From positions 1 through 64,000 of the forward strand of contig SIHQ01000024.1 in NCBI GenBank assembly GCA_004762125.1: a stretch of DNA of 64,000 bases. The letters are read 5' to 3'. A program made the position numbers and the translations under genes. The DNA is from Oceanospirillales bacterium (GTDB lineage Bacteria > Pseudomonadota > Gammaproteobacteria > Pseudomonadales > Endozoicomonadaceae). Below the pieces are notes generated by a model that was not told the DNA's origin, did not search any database, and was given only the letters and a program-made list of their open reading frames with translations. Shown in pieces: positions 16,688 to 25,368 of this stretch. How positions within the stretch are numbered: the stretch's first letter is position 1; each line of letters begins with the position of its first letter.

Positions 16688-16780
16688 GGTGAGGTGGCCG
16701 AGAGGCTGAAGGCGCTCCCCTGCTAAGGGAGTATACGGTTTGTAGCCGTATCGAGGGTTCGAATCCCTCCCTCACCGCCA
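16688..16780 (+). tRNA. tRNA-Ser (anticodon GCT)
   Basis: A 93-nt type II tRNA with acceptor stem GGTGAGG/CCTCACC, anticodon arm CCCTGCTAAGGG, a long variable arm (TATACGGTTTGTAGCCGTA) and encoded CCA. It reads AGU/AGC codons. Confidence 0.97.
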
Positions 16781-16827
16781 TATTTACAAAGCACACGATG
16801 TTGTATATTGTGTGATACAGAATTCGT

Positions 16828-16904
16828 GCACTGGTAGCTCAGCTGGATAGAGTACTCGGCTACGAACCGAGCGGTCGAAGGTTCGAATCCTTCCCAGTGC
16901 ACCA
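16828..16904 (+). tRNA. tRNA-Arg (anticodon ACG), third copy
   Basis: Identical to the other two Arg copies. It closes the Arg-Arg-Ser-Arg cluster and is followed directly by a terminator. Confidence 0.97.
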
Positions 16905-16911
16905 TTATTGA

Positions 16912-16942
16912 AAAGCCTGCTTTTTTAAGCAGGCTTTTTTTT
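16912..16942 (+). terminator. Rho-independent terminator of the tRNA cluster
   Basis: AAAGCCTGC and GCAGGCTTT form a 9-bp stem followed by a run of T, 8 bp after the last tRNA. Confidence 0.9.
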
Positions 16943-17127
16943 GCCTGAAATTCAGTACTGTCCGCTTAACCGATAAAAATAATATGAATCAGTCAGGGAT
17001 TGCTGTTGTAGGCAGAAGGGATTATTCAGTAACTAAGGTGTGATACAGAGCTTTCAGCGGGAACTGAAAGCTCAGATATTCTGATGCAGGTTTGGTTGTA
17101 CTAATCAGTGCTGCGGAGTTCTGAGCT

Positions 17128-17691
17128 TCAATTTAAAGTATCAATGAGTTCTTGTGTGCTGTGCACTTGTGCATAGGCGAAGTTAAGCGCAGCCATAAAA
17201 GCCGCATGCACATGATTCGCTGGAACCTTAACGCCATTGAACTCTAGTGCCAACGTTGCGCAAGCATCGTGTGCGACGCTGCATTGGTAGCCAAAGTCTT
17301 CAGCGGCGCGCACAGCCGCATCAATACACATATGGGTCATAGCCCCTATGATGATCAGCTTCTCTATCCCTTTTTCTTCGAGTTTTTGTTTCAGGTCAGT
17401 GTCTCTGAAACTGTTGATTTGATGTTTAACGATAACGGTTTCATCAGCTTCTGCAGCGACGCTTGGGTGAATTTGCGCGCCTTCAGAGCCTGGTAAAAAG
17501 AAAGGAGCTTCGTCAGTAGGGAATTCGTGTCGAACATGAAAAACAGGTAATCCTTTCTGACGGAATACTGTTAATAACTTTGAACCATTAGCTGCCGCTT
17601 CTTCAGTACCGGAGAGCGCCCACTTGTTACCCTCGTACGTTGGAAAATAATCATTTTGAAAGTCGATAACCAGCAAGGCTGTATTAGTCAT
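17128..17691 (-). CDS. Isochorismatase-family cysteine hydrolase
   Basis: The start is the ATG at 17691 with AGGA 8 nt upstream, giving 187 residues. The isochorismatase-like fold is clear. LLVIDFQNDYF supplies the catalytic Asp near residue 9, VIVKHQINSF the Lys region, and GAMTHMCIDAAVRAAEDFGY the nucleophile Cys. VAHDACAT follows as in nicotinamidase-like and PncA/YcaC-type members. Substrates in this family range from isochorismate to amides, so the exact reaction is open. It is divergent from a GlxA-type AraC regulator, a pairing often seen for such hydrolases, and is probably controlled by it. Confidence 0.87.
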   Translation of the reverse strand: MTNTALLVIDFQNDYFPTYEGNKWALSGTEEAAANGSKLLTVFRQKGLPVFHVRHEFPTDEAPFFLPGSEGAQIHPSVAAEADETVIVKHQINSFRDTDLKQKLEEKGIEKLIIIGAMTHMCIDAAVRAAEDFGYQCSVAHDACATLALEFNGVKVPANHVHAAFMAALNFAYAQVHSTQELIDTLN

Positions 17692-17765
17692 TATTCTGTT
17701 CCTGTTTGAACGGTGTATTTCGATGGACACTATTATTCACAAAACAGACGCGCTCTACCTGTGTC

Positions 17766-17796
17766 GAAACTGACAGAAAAGAGGTTGAAACTGACA
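17766..17796. promoter_or_regulatory. Possible AraC-type operator: direct repeat GAAACTGACA, 21 bp apart
   Basis: GAAACTGACA at 17766-17775 recurs at 17787-17796, a 21-bp period on one face of the helix as AraC-family proteins bind. It overlaps the region just before the regulator start (17798), so self-regulation is plausible. Inferred from sequence only. Confidence 0.45.
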
Positions 17797-17797
17797 A

Positions 17798-18733
17798 ATG
17801 AGCACCGTTGAAGTACAGGTGACTATTCTTGATTATCCAGGTTCTATGCAGACGGCGGTTTATGGCTTAAATGAAATGTTTCAGCTCGCAGACAGTATCT
17901 GTAGAGAGCAACAGGTTCAGGTTGAATTTTTAACCCGAATTGTTTCTCTACAAGAGTTAGTCTCGAATAAGACCGAAAGTAAGTGTCGAATTATCATTGT
18001 TCCACCCAGTATTACAGGAGCGAGTGAGCAGCCTTCTGATGCTTCTGTTTTGGCGTGGTTAGTCAGTCAGCATAAAGCAGGCGCTATTTTGTGTTCGGTG
18101 TGTGCAGGTACGTTTATTTTAGCCGAAACCGGCCTGCTAACAGAAAGGCGGGTGACGACACATTGGAGCTTGGCAAAAAAACTGGCTGCGACTTATAAGG
18201 ATCTGATTGTTCAGGAAGAGCGAATTATTATTAATGATGGTGACATCATTACTGCTGGCGGATTAATGGCGTGGCTAGATTTAGGACTTGAATTGGTCAC
18301 ACAGTTTGCAAGTTTAACGGTTATGAAACAGCTAGGTCGGTACATGGTGGTTGATACGGCGCCAAGAGAGCAGCGTTATTATCAGAGTTTTGTGCCGAAA
18401 CTGGATCATGGTGATCAAAGCATTCTGAGTATTCAACATGCCATTCAGGCAAAGTATCAGGAGCCTCTTGGCGTGGGACAGTTAGCTAAAAATGCCTGTA
18501 TGACAGAGCGAACTTTTCTACGACATTTCCGACAGGCAACAGGTTTTAATCCTGTGGGCTACATTCAACGACTTCGTGTTCAAAAAGCCTGTGATTTACT
18601 GGAATCTACCAAGCAGTCATTTGAATCTATTTCTGTGACCGTTGGTTACGAAGATGCAGGTTCATTCCGGAAACTGTTTATTAAAATTCTGGGCCTTACG
18701 CCTCGTGAATTTCGGCAACGATTTGGATGTTGA
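17798..18733 (+). CDS. GlxA-type AraC-family transcriptional regulator (DJ-1/PfpI domain)
   Basis: This 311-residue protein has an N-terminal DJ-1/PfpI-like sensor domain (about 1-180) with the elbow CSVCAGTFILAETGLL and the THWSLA segment, and a C-terminal AraC/XylS domain (about 210-311). The latter has two helix-turn-helix motifs, ending with SFRKLFIKILGLTPREFRQR. Length and domain order match GlxA-like regulators, which usually sense small amino or amide compounds. The divergent hydrolase is the probable target, and a 21-bp-spaced direct repeat overlaps its own leader. Family is firm; the ligand is unknown. Confidence 0.92.
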   Translation: MSTVEVQVTILDYPGSMQTAVYGLNEMFQLADSICREQQVQVEFLTRIVSLQELVSNKTESKCRIIIVPPSITGASEQPSDASVLAWLVSQHKAGAILCSVCAGTFILAETGLLTERRVTTHWSLAKKLAATYKDLIVQEERIIINDGDIITAGGLMAWLDLGLELVTQFASLTVMKQLGRYMVVDTAPREQRYYQSFVPKLDHGDQSILSIQHAIQAKYQEPLGVGQLAKNACMTERTFLRHFRQATGFNPVGYIQRLRVQKACDLLESTKQSFESISVTVGYEDAGSFRKLFIKILGLTPREFRQRFGC

Positions 18734-18742
18734 TGTGTTGGA

Positions 18743-18766
18743 GACTGCTGTCGTTTGACAGCAGTC
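18743..18766. terminator. Hairpin between convergent genes
   Basis: GACTGCTGTC and GACAGCAGTC form a perfect 10-bp stem with a 4-nt loop. It is 10 bp after the regulator stop and 8 bp from the end of the convergent gene. Confidence 0.65.
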
Positions 18767-18773
18767 GGTAGGG

Positions 18774-19079
18774 CTATTTATTCTTTCTTGCTTCATAAGC
18801 GTACAGCTGCTCAGGGCTCGCAGGCTGCTGATATTTCTCTTTCCACTCTGAGTAAGGCATTCCGTAAATTCGCTCACGAGCGGCTTCGTCAGACACCTCA
18901 GCACCGATCTCGTCGGCTGCAGACTTGTACCACTTCCCCAGACAATTGCGACAAAAGTCGGCCAGAATCATCAGATCGATGTTTTGAACATCTTTGTTGT
19001 TATCAAGGTGCTTTAGCAGCTTTCTGAATGTAGCTGCATCCAGCTTATCCTGTTCTTCCTGGCTGATTGAGTTACTCAT
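18774..19079 (-). CDS. DUF1244 family protein
   Basis: The start is the ATG at 19079 with AAGGAG 6 nt upstream, giving 101 residues. The conserved core LADFCRNCLGKWYKSAADE and the C-terminal YGMPYSEWKEKYQ mark the DUF1244 family, small soluble proteins found across proteobacteria. The C-x2-C suggests metal binding, but no function has been established to my knowledge. It is a single gene between hairpins. The longer in-frame reading to 19163 has no ribosome site. Confidence 0.85.
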   Translation of the reverse strand: MSNSISQEEQDKLDAATFRKLLKHLDNNKDVQNIDLMILADFCRNCLGKWYKSAADEIGAEVSDEAARERIYGMPYSEWKEKYQQPASPEQLYAYEARKNK

Positions 19080-19260
19080 GTCACGCTCCTTCCGATCGAA
19101 GCCTGACTTTATAGGAACTGGTTGCTGCAGAGTCAACCCCGAAGCCGGATTTCTCTGGGGCATAACCAGTTTGTTACCTATTCAAACATCAGGAATGAAA
19201 TTTTAGTCGTCACAGAGAGTCGAATCTCTAATTCTGTAAATATTTCAGGGGTTGTCAGTA

Positions 19261-20907
19261 ATGGATCCAATGGCTTCTTTTCAATTTACTTTTGGTCGTA
19301 AATACGACTGTGATGAGCATGGGCAAAAAGTGCCTGAAGTTGAGAAGTCAGAGGGTGTCAGACTGACATTTGATCCGTTCAATGCAACTGATATTCAACA
19401 GCGAGATATAAAGAAACAGCCTGAAATCAATAGAGTGTCTCAGAGGTATGAAAAACTGATAGAACAATTGATGCGAGACAGTTGTATGCCGCCATTGGAT
19501 CAGGTTGTAGATGCCCGTGAAGTTGAAAACCCTGAAACTGTAGAGCTATGTATTGTTGATCTCCTGAAGATTAAAAAGCAGTCCATTGGCTTACCATTTT
19601 CTTCCTGTCAATTGTCGTTTCCAAGAAGCATCAAAATTGACAATGAACCAAGAGAAGTAAAGGTGCTTGTTAGTAAACAAACCGATTTTGGTACGTTGTC
19701 ACTGACCCAGCATGTTTTATCTTACAAGATTACGACTGAAGGATCAGTTCAACCAAACCATTTGTCATTGTGGGAGGTTTCAGGAAATCCGACATCGCGT
19801 GATTATCAACATTTGATGGACCACTTCGCTAAGCAGAATTTGGGCGACAGTGTTGCTTTTATTGATCCCGATAACCCTGTGACTCTGATGGTTGCAGTTA
19901 ACAGGCAGGTAAGACCGGTCATTGCTCGTACAGACCATAAAGTAAGTCTGATCCCGGACATAGTGGACACCATTATTCAGCAAATTTCGAAGGCGATTAA
20001 CTATTCAGTCGCTCTGACACCTGACCAGTATGAAATGGTTATCGAGCAGGCCAACGTTCAGTCCTTGAAAGATCATTACGCTTCATTAACGACAGGGGAT
20101 AAAGTCTTTTGTAAAGACGCTCAGGCGGAGTGGATTACTGATGATGAGGAAGGTTTGTTTGATGGAGTTGAGGGTGTGACGTCTTTTTCTGCCGTCAATA
20201 AACAGTATCTGGTAAGGGTCATGGAGAAGGGTGGTGAAAAGCTCCTTCATGCAACAGATTTACGACTGGCAGGGCTACTTCCTGCGGGTAAGGCTCCTGA
20301 TCTGATATTGGCTCAATCACCTAATAGTGAGTCTTCGCCACATATTCACCGCTATTTGAACATGGTTTTCAGTCAGGCGGGAGCAGTGGTTTCTCTGAGT
20401 CAGGAATGGTTTGACTGGAGTAAAGACTGCCCTAAAGAGATTCAAGTGGATGGCAAATCATTGAAGGTGGAATATAACTCTGATCACAATCTTTTTTCGG
20501 ATAAGATTAGGTTGAATACAGGCGAGTTAGTGTTTTCTGATGATCAAGAAGAGTGTAAGCGAATTTCTATATTATCATTTACGGGTTGGTCGGATGACGG
20601 AACCGCTGATCTTGATCCTGGAAACTACGGCACCATACTCAGTGAAATAAAAACTTGTCGTGAAACTATAGAGCCAGGACAAAAGCTTATTGTGCACTGC
20701 TCATCCGGGCAAGGTCGATCAGGCTCAGTGATTGCGAACCTTATTCTAGATGATCTTGAAAACCTGACAATGGACAATGTTCAGGAAAAACTGGGTGATT
20801 TAGTGCGTAGAATGCGCCATGAGAGAAGCGCAAGAGTTGTGACGACACCAGAGCAGCATGTGATGGTGTATCGTGAAGCCGTAGCTCAACTGCAAAGTCA
20901 GATTTGA
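19261..20907 (+). CDS. Protein tyrosine phosphatase, probable secreted effector
   Basis: The protein has 548 residues from the ATG at 19261, with AGGGG about 9 nt upstream; a TTG at 19252 is an alternative. The last 230 residues carry the classical PTP signature: the WPD-loop equivalent FTGWSDDGTADLD, the P-loop VHCSSGQGRSGS (Cys about 480, Arg about 486), and a Q-loop (TTPEQHVMVYREA). The order and spacing are those of eukaryotic-type and YopH-like phosphatases. The long N-terminal half has no recognisable domain and no Sec signal peptide, as expected if it is delivered by a type III system. Phosphatase activity is a strong inference; the host target is unknown. Confidence 0.85.
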   Translation: MDPMASFQFTFGRKYDCDEHGQKVPEVEKSEGVRLTFDPFNATDIQQRDIKKQPEINRVSQRYEKLIEQLMRDSCMPPLDQVVDAREVENPETVELCIVDLLKIKKQSIGLPFSSCQLSFPRSIKIDNEPREVKVLVSKQTDFGTLSLTQHVLSYKITTEGSVQPNHLSLWEVSGNPTSRDYQHLMDHFAKQNLGDSVAFIDPDNPVTLMVAVNRQVRPVIARTDHKVSLIPDIVDTIIQQISKAINYSVALTPDQYEMVIEQANVQSLKDHYASLTTGDKVFCKDAQAEWITDDEEGLFDGVEGVTSFSAVNKQYLVRVMEKGGEKLLHATDLRLAGLLPAGKAPDLILAQSPNSESSPHIHRYLNMVFSQAGAVVSLSQEWFDWSKDCPKEIQVDGKSLKVEYNSDHNLFSDKIRLNTGELVFSDDQEECKRISILSFTGWSDDGTADLDPGNYGTILSEIKTCRETIEPGQKLIVHCSSGQGRSGSVIANLILDDLENLTMDNVQEKLGDLVRRMRHERSARVVTTPEQHVMVYREAVAQLQSQI

Positions 20908-20912
20908 TGCCC

Positions 20913-20940
20913 GCCAACCCCTTCATATTCAGGAGTTGGC
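20913..20940. terminator. Hairpin between convergent genes
   Basis: GCCAAC-CCCT and AGGA-GTTGGC form a stem between the phosphatase stop (20907) and the end of ygiQ (20952). Confidence 0.55.
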
Positions 20941-20951
20941 AGGTTTAGCGG

Positions 20952-23177
20952 TTATCGACGTTTTTTAGGTTTCACCGGTTTGTTGGTTGGCCTGCGGTTA
21001 TCCCATTGACCCCCACGGGCCTTTTGGAATTTGGCGGCGGGATTTCTGGTAGTAGAAGCCTTACCACCTGCACGACGACTGTCCCTGCTTTTTTCTTCTG
21101 CAGGTATCAGTTGATTCGGACCATCACCAATCAACTCGGATCGATTCATTTTTCTCAAAGCCGTACGAAGTACATCATGATTTCGTTCATCGTGATAACG
21201 CAGAAAAGCTTTGTGAAGTCGACGTTCGTCCAGATCCTTTGGCGTATAAAGTTTATCCCCTTTGTAACTCAGTTTTTTCAGCGGGTTTCGACCTGAGTGG
21301 TACATCGCCGTCGCTAGTGACATCGGTGAAGGGTAGAAGGTTTGAACCTGATCTACGCGGAATTTGTTGCCCTTCAGCCAAAGCGCCAGATTCATCATAT
21401 CTTCATCTTCACAGCCAGGATGCGCTGCGATGAAATAAGGAATCAGGTACTGTTTTTTACCCGCAGCTTTCGAGAATTTATTGAACATTTTCTCGAAAGC
21501 ATCGTAACTGCCCATACCCGGTTTCATCATCAGATCCAGCGTACCTTTCTCGGTATGCTCTGGTGCGATTTTCAAATAACCGCCTACATGATGTGTTACC
21601 AGTTCCTGAACGTATTCAGGGTCTTCAACAGCCAGGTCGTAACGCAGTCCGGACGCAATGGAGATCTTCTTGATACCCGGAAGTGCCCGCGCTTTACGGT
21701 AAAGTGATGTCGTATGTTTGTGTGAGGTTTCCAGGTTCTTACAGATACCTGGGAATACGCAGGACAAACGACGACAGTTAGCCTGTATTTCATCACTCTT
21801 GCAGTTCAGGTGATACATGTTGGCAGTAGGCCCGCCAAGGTCAGAAATCTGACCGGTAAAACCGGGTACCTTGTCGCGAATATCTTCCAGCTCCTGAAGA
21901 ACAGACTCTTCAGAACGACTTTGAATCACTCGTCCTTCATGCTCGGTAATAGAGCAAAAAGTACAACCGCCAAAGCAACCACGCATGATATTTACTGACG
22001 TTTTGATCATGTCGTAGGCAGGAATCTTTGCATCACCGTAAGACGGATGAGGTCTACGTTGGTAAGGCAGAGCAAACACACCGTCTATTTCCGGAGTTTC
22101 CAGCGGAATAGGAGGTGGGTTAACCCAAATCTCACGATTCCCATGCTTCTGTACCAGAACCCTCGCATTGTGAGGGTTGGATTCCTGATGCAGCACTCGT
22201 GAAGCATGAGCGTAAAGCGCTGGGTCTTTGCTGATTTTTTCAAACGACGGAATTCTTATACAGCTTGTGCTGTTATCAAAATCCACTTGACGATGAAGGG
22301 GCAGCGGAATAATTCGAAGAGGTTGAATTTCGTCTTTTTTATCAGAGCCTTTTTCTTTGCTAGAAGCACACTCTTCTTCCGGAATGTACTCGTATGGGCT
22401 AATACCATAGGCTTCTTCCAGGGAGCCTATATCTTTTGGCCAATCTATACGGGACGAATCAATTTCGGTCCAACCTGCGGGAGTTACCGGTTTAGTGACT
22501 ACTGTGCCGCGAATACTGTCAATGTCTTTGATGTTTTCACCGGCCGCAAGGCGGTCAGCTACTTCGGCCATGGCACGTTCGGCATTACCGTACAGTAGAA
22601 TATCGGCGCTAGCATCAATCAGTACGGAACGGCGCACTTCATCGCTCCAGTAATCGTACTGGGCAATTCTTCGCAAACTGGCTTCTATACCACCAATAAC
22701 AATGGGCACATCGTTATAGGCTTCTTTACAGCGTTGGCTGTAAACAATCACTGAACGGTCAGGGCGTTTTCCCGGTGCAGCGTCAGGGGTATAAGCGTCG
22801 TCATTTCTGACTTTCAAGTCGGCAGTGTACCGATTGATCATGGAATCCATGTTGCCTGCGGTCACACCATAAAAGAGGTTGGGCTTACCGAGCTGCATGA
22901 AGTCTTTGGCATTGCTCCAGTCCGGCTGGGCAATAATACCTACACGGAATCCTTGGGACTCCAGAAAGCGACCAATAACGGCCATGCCAAAGCTAGGGTG
23001 ATCAACATAAGCATCACCGGTGACGATGATGATATCGCAGGAATCCCAGCCCAGTTCATCCATCTCTTTCCTGGTCATGGGCAGATAGGGTGCGGTGCCG
23101 TAGCACTCGGCCCAGTATTTGGGGTAGGAAAAGAGCTCCGGAGCTTTCTTCGGAGCGTGCATGGATGAAGTAGTCAT
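20952..23177 (-). CDS. ygiQ: YgiQ-family radical SAM protein
   Basis: This 741-residue protein has the length of YgiQ. The N-terminal region (about 40-340) is the YgiQ-type B12-binding-like domain. The radical SAM cluster motif C-x3-C-x2-C lies near residue 395 in [19 protein letters not shown]. Following segments such as [14 protein letters not shown] and ASGLRYDLA are characteristic. The C-terminal 60 residues are Lys/Arg-rich and disordered. The reaction catalysed is not established. It stands alone between convergent and divergent neighbours. Confidence 0.95.
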   Translation of the reverse strand: MTTSSMHAPKKAPELFSYPKYWAECYGTAPYLPMTRKEMDELGWDSCDIIIVTGDAYVDHPSFGMAVIGRFLESQGFRVGIIAQPDWSNAKDFMQLGKPNLFYGVTAGNMDSMINRYTADLKVRNDDAYTPDAAPGKRPDRSVIVYSQRCKEAYNDVPIVIGGIEASLRRIAQYDYWSDEVRRSVLIDASADILLYGNAERAMAEVADRLAAGENIKDIDSIRGTVVTKPVTPAGWTEIDSSRIDWPKDIGSLEEAYGISPYEYIPEEECASSKEKGSDKKDEIQPLRIIPLPLHRQVDFDNSTSCIRIPSFEKISKDPALYAHASRVLHQESNPHNARVLVQKHGNREIWVNPPPIPLETPEIDGVFALPYQRRPHPSYGDAKIPAYDMIKTSVNIMRGCFGGCTFCSITEHEGRVIQSRSEESVLQELEDIRDKVPGFTGQISDLGGPTANMYHLNCKSDEIQANCRRLSCVFPGICKNLETSHKHTTSLYRKARALPGIKKISIASGLRYDLAVEDPEYVQELVTHHVGGYLKIAPEHTEKGTLDLMMKPGMGSYDAFEKMFNKFSKAAGKKQYLIPYFIAAHPGCEDEDMMNLALWLKGNKFRVDQVQTFYPSPMSLATAMYHSGRNPLKKLSYKGDKLYTPKDLDERRLHKAFLRYHDERNHDVLRTALRKMNRSELIGDGPNQLIPAEEKSRDSRRAGGKASTTRNPAAKFQKARGGQWDNRRPTNKPVKPKKRR

Positions 23178-23297
23178 GAATTATTAGACGTTGTCCCGGT
23201 TGTAAAAAAGATGCGTTATTCTTCCAAAAAACAGTCTGTCTGGATAGTTAGAATTGGCAACATTTGTTGAATTGAAAGCGAAACTGAAGACATAAAA

Positions 23298-23322
23298 AAA
23301 GCCGGACGTTCGTCCAGCTTTA
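23298..23322 (-). terminator. Terminator of the type III chaperone operon
   Basis: AAAGC-GGAC pairs with GTCC-GCTTT around GTTC. On the reverse strand it ends in seven T. It lies 26 bp after the stop of the secreted-protein gene. Confidence 0.8.
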
Positions 23323-23347
23323 GTTTAAAGAGTCTTATCTGCAGGTA

Positions 23348-24712
23348 CTATACAGGATTCCTTATTTGTATTTGACCTTCTTGCTCAGCAGCAGCAGCAC
23401 TGATTTCAGCTGCTGCTGCGGGAATAGGGGCGAGCTGACCTAGAAAGTCGTTCAACTCCTGTTCTGCCTGGCGTTCAGGTGCTGGCTGAGCATCAACCGG
23501 CGGAACCTGTGGCTCAAGGGCTGAAGACGATGTTTGAAGTTGTGACTCATCGGAAGCCGCTATTCGTGCGTTAAAACTATCTGTCTTTTCCGGCGGTGGT
23601 GTTGTCGGAGGATTTTGTCTGGAAGCATCAATGGTTAAACTGTCACCAAGACTGGCATCCATACCGGCCTGATCAACAGAGTCACCCAGAATTTCCTTGG
23701 CCAGAATCGGATCACCGGCTTCCAGTGCTGCAATAGCATCAGCCAGTTTCTGACTACTTTCGTCTCGCAGTTGCATCTGCAAGAGGAGCTTCATCATATC
23801 GCCATGGCTCATACCGTTTTGGGCAATGGCCATACCCTCGGTAGCATCAAACACAGGATCAGTAGGATTAGCAGCGACTCCCAGACCAGGGGCTACTGGT
23901 GGCGAATAATATTGAGTGGGCGGCTCATCTGGACGATTCATGTATTCAATTTCAGCGGCTGTAAATATGCTCAGGTGAGCGTTGTTCTTGCCGGGATTAA
24001 TGCCTCTATCTATCCCCAAAGATCCTTCCCAGATTGCCAGGGGAGGGAAAATGGCCACCGCTAAAAGCTTTAGTTGAACTATAGAAGGACTAACGCTGGC
24101 ACCGGGATTGTTTGCTTGATCAATCTGCTCACGAATCGCTTCTATTTTTTCGTTACTTTGCAGCTGTCTCGCTTCTGACTCTATGAGGATGTTCTCTTGA
24201 GCGTACTTGACCGAATTGTCTTCCAGTGATGCACTTATCTGCATCAAAACTTCTTCCAGCTGACCAGACGTCAGAGTGTCATTGCGATTGGCTCCTGCCA
24301 GTTCTCCGAGAGAACTATTAATGTTTCTCAATACTTCCGGTGATGCATCACTCAGGCGCGAAAGGTTTCCGGAAATGGCTGTCATATTATTGAGCGATTC
24401 CTCGGTGAACAGTTCGGAAGGAATGGTACTGGTCAAGCCTCCTACCTGCCCCTTGAGGCTTGCAGCCGTCTGCTGGGCGAGCTGTTGCTTAAGGTTACCG
24501 ACATCACCTGTTATAGCGTCATCAGGTGCAGGGATTGAGGGTGCTTCACTGGCGCCGGGAGGCAGCTGAACCAATCCACCACCGGTGTGATAGGACACTG
24601 AGTTACTTTGGTCATAGCCTTTGGATATCTCATCCGCTTTCTGCAGCTCATTCAGCTGTGCGGGAGTTGTTGGTGTTGTGACCTGTTGATTACGATCAAC
24701 TGAACCTACCAT
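23348..24712 (-). CDS. Probable type III secretion substrate or translocator
   Basis: The 454-residue protein has no Sec signal. Its Ser/Thr/Gln/Pro-rich N-terminus suits type III export. A helical region (about 70-200, with coiled-coil character at 150-200) is followed by one hydrophobic segment (about 210-228, VQLKLLAVAIFPPLAIW). The tail is proline- and alanine-rich and disordered. The start ATG overlaps the stop of the chaperone gene by 1 nt (TGATG). LcrH/SycD chaperones normally serve the pore-forming translocators, so this is likely a YopD/SctB-like translocator or an effector. Sequence similarity alone does not show it; the call rests on context and layout. Confidence 0.65.
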   Translation of the reverse strand: MVGSVDRNQQVTTPTTPAQLNELQKADEISKGYDQSNSVSYHTGGGLVQLPPGASEAPSIPAPDDAITGDVGNLKQQLAQQTAASLKGQVGGLTSTIPSELFTEESLNNMTAISGNLSRLSDASPEVLRNINSSLGELAGANRNDTLTSGQLEEVLMQISASLEDNSVKYAQENILIESEARQLQSNEKIEAIREQIDQANNPGASVSPSIVQLKLLAVAIFPPLAIWEGSLGIDRGINPGKNNAHLSIFTAAEIEYMNRPDEPPTQYYSPPVAPGLGVAANPTDPVFDATEGMAIAQNGMSHGDMMKLLLQMQLRDESSQKLADAIAALEAGDPILAKEILGDSVDQAGMDASLGDSLTIDASRQNPPTTPPPEKTDSFNARIAASDESQLQTSSSALEPQVPPVDAQPAPERQAEQELNDFLGQLAPIPAAAAEISAAAAEQEGQIQIRNPV

Positions 24713-25206
24713 CAGTGTGTATCTCCTTCGTGATCAAAGAGGGTTTCCAGCAGATTTTTAATCCTTGTCAGTTCGCCATGATTAAGGTTGTTTACACCAG
24801 CATCTCTGATGGCACTTTGATAAACGATACGCGCCCTGTGTTCATCTTTGAGAGCTAGATAGCAGTCTCCCATGTAGACCTTTGGTAGTGGGTTTTTTCT
24901 ATCCATGCGGGCAGCGTATTCGTAAGTCTTGAGAGCATCACCGTAGAGTTTCAGCATTTGCTGACAGGCGCCCAGACAGAGAAAATTACGTGAATTCCAA
25001 TGGTCATAAAAGCAGAGATACTGGAAGCCTCTGGATGCTTTCTCATACCGGCCGGACTGATACTGGTTGTACGCCATGGAATAAATGGTTTCCAAAGCGC
25101 CTTTGCTGAAATTCCTGGCTTCAGCCAGCGTGCCGCCATTGAGAAGGTATTCAGTGATGGTGGCCAGCTCTTCATTGTCTGGTACGTGTGTTGCGTGCCC
25201 TTGCAT
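24712..25206 (-). CDS. LcrH/SycD-type type III secretion chaperone
   Basis: This 164-residue protein has the three tetratricopeptide repeats of class II type III chaperones: SMAYNQYQSGRYEKASRGF, FLCLGACQQMLKLYGDALKTY, and PKVYMGDCYLALKDEHRAR. The leading helix (ITEYLLNGGTLAEA) is also typical. These chaperones hold hydrophobic translocator proteins soluble before export. It overlaps its partner gene by 1 nt and likely forms a two-gene operon with it. No type III apparatus genes appear in this window, so the pair is away from the main cluster or part of a scattered effector set. Confidence 0.88.
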   Translation of the reverse strand: MQGHATHVPDNEELATITEYLLNGGTLAEARNFSKGALETIYSMAYNQYQSGRYEKASRGFQYLCFYDHWNSRNFLCLGACQQMLKLYGDALKTYEYAARMDRKNPLPKVYMGDCYLALKDEHRARIVYQSAIRDAGVNNLNHGELTRIKNLLETLFDHEGDTH

Positions 25207-25368
25207 GTGATACGTCCCTGAGAAAGACAGAATTCTGTATCACATAGATATAGCAGGGAAAAAGACTTCTGAATGGCTGGAAGGCTATTAGCTGGAACAA
25301 GTGGTGAATTGAGCAGACCGGCTTCAGATTGGACTCATTGAAAGCCTGTCTGCTGTTCAGTTTTTCGA

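Noticed and set aside
16723..16905. Short reverse ORFs reading VHWEGFEPST and GGIRTLDTATN across the tRNA genes
   Set aside because: These are antisense translations of tRNA genes, a well-known false protein signature.
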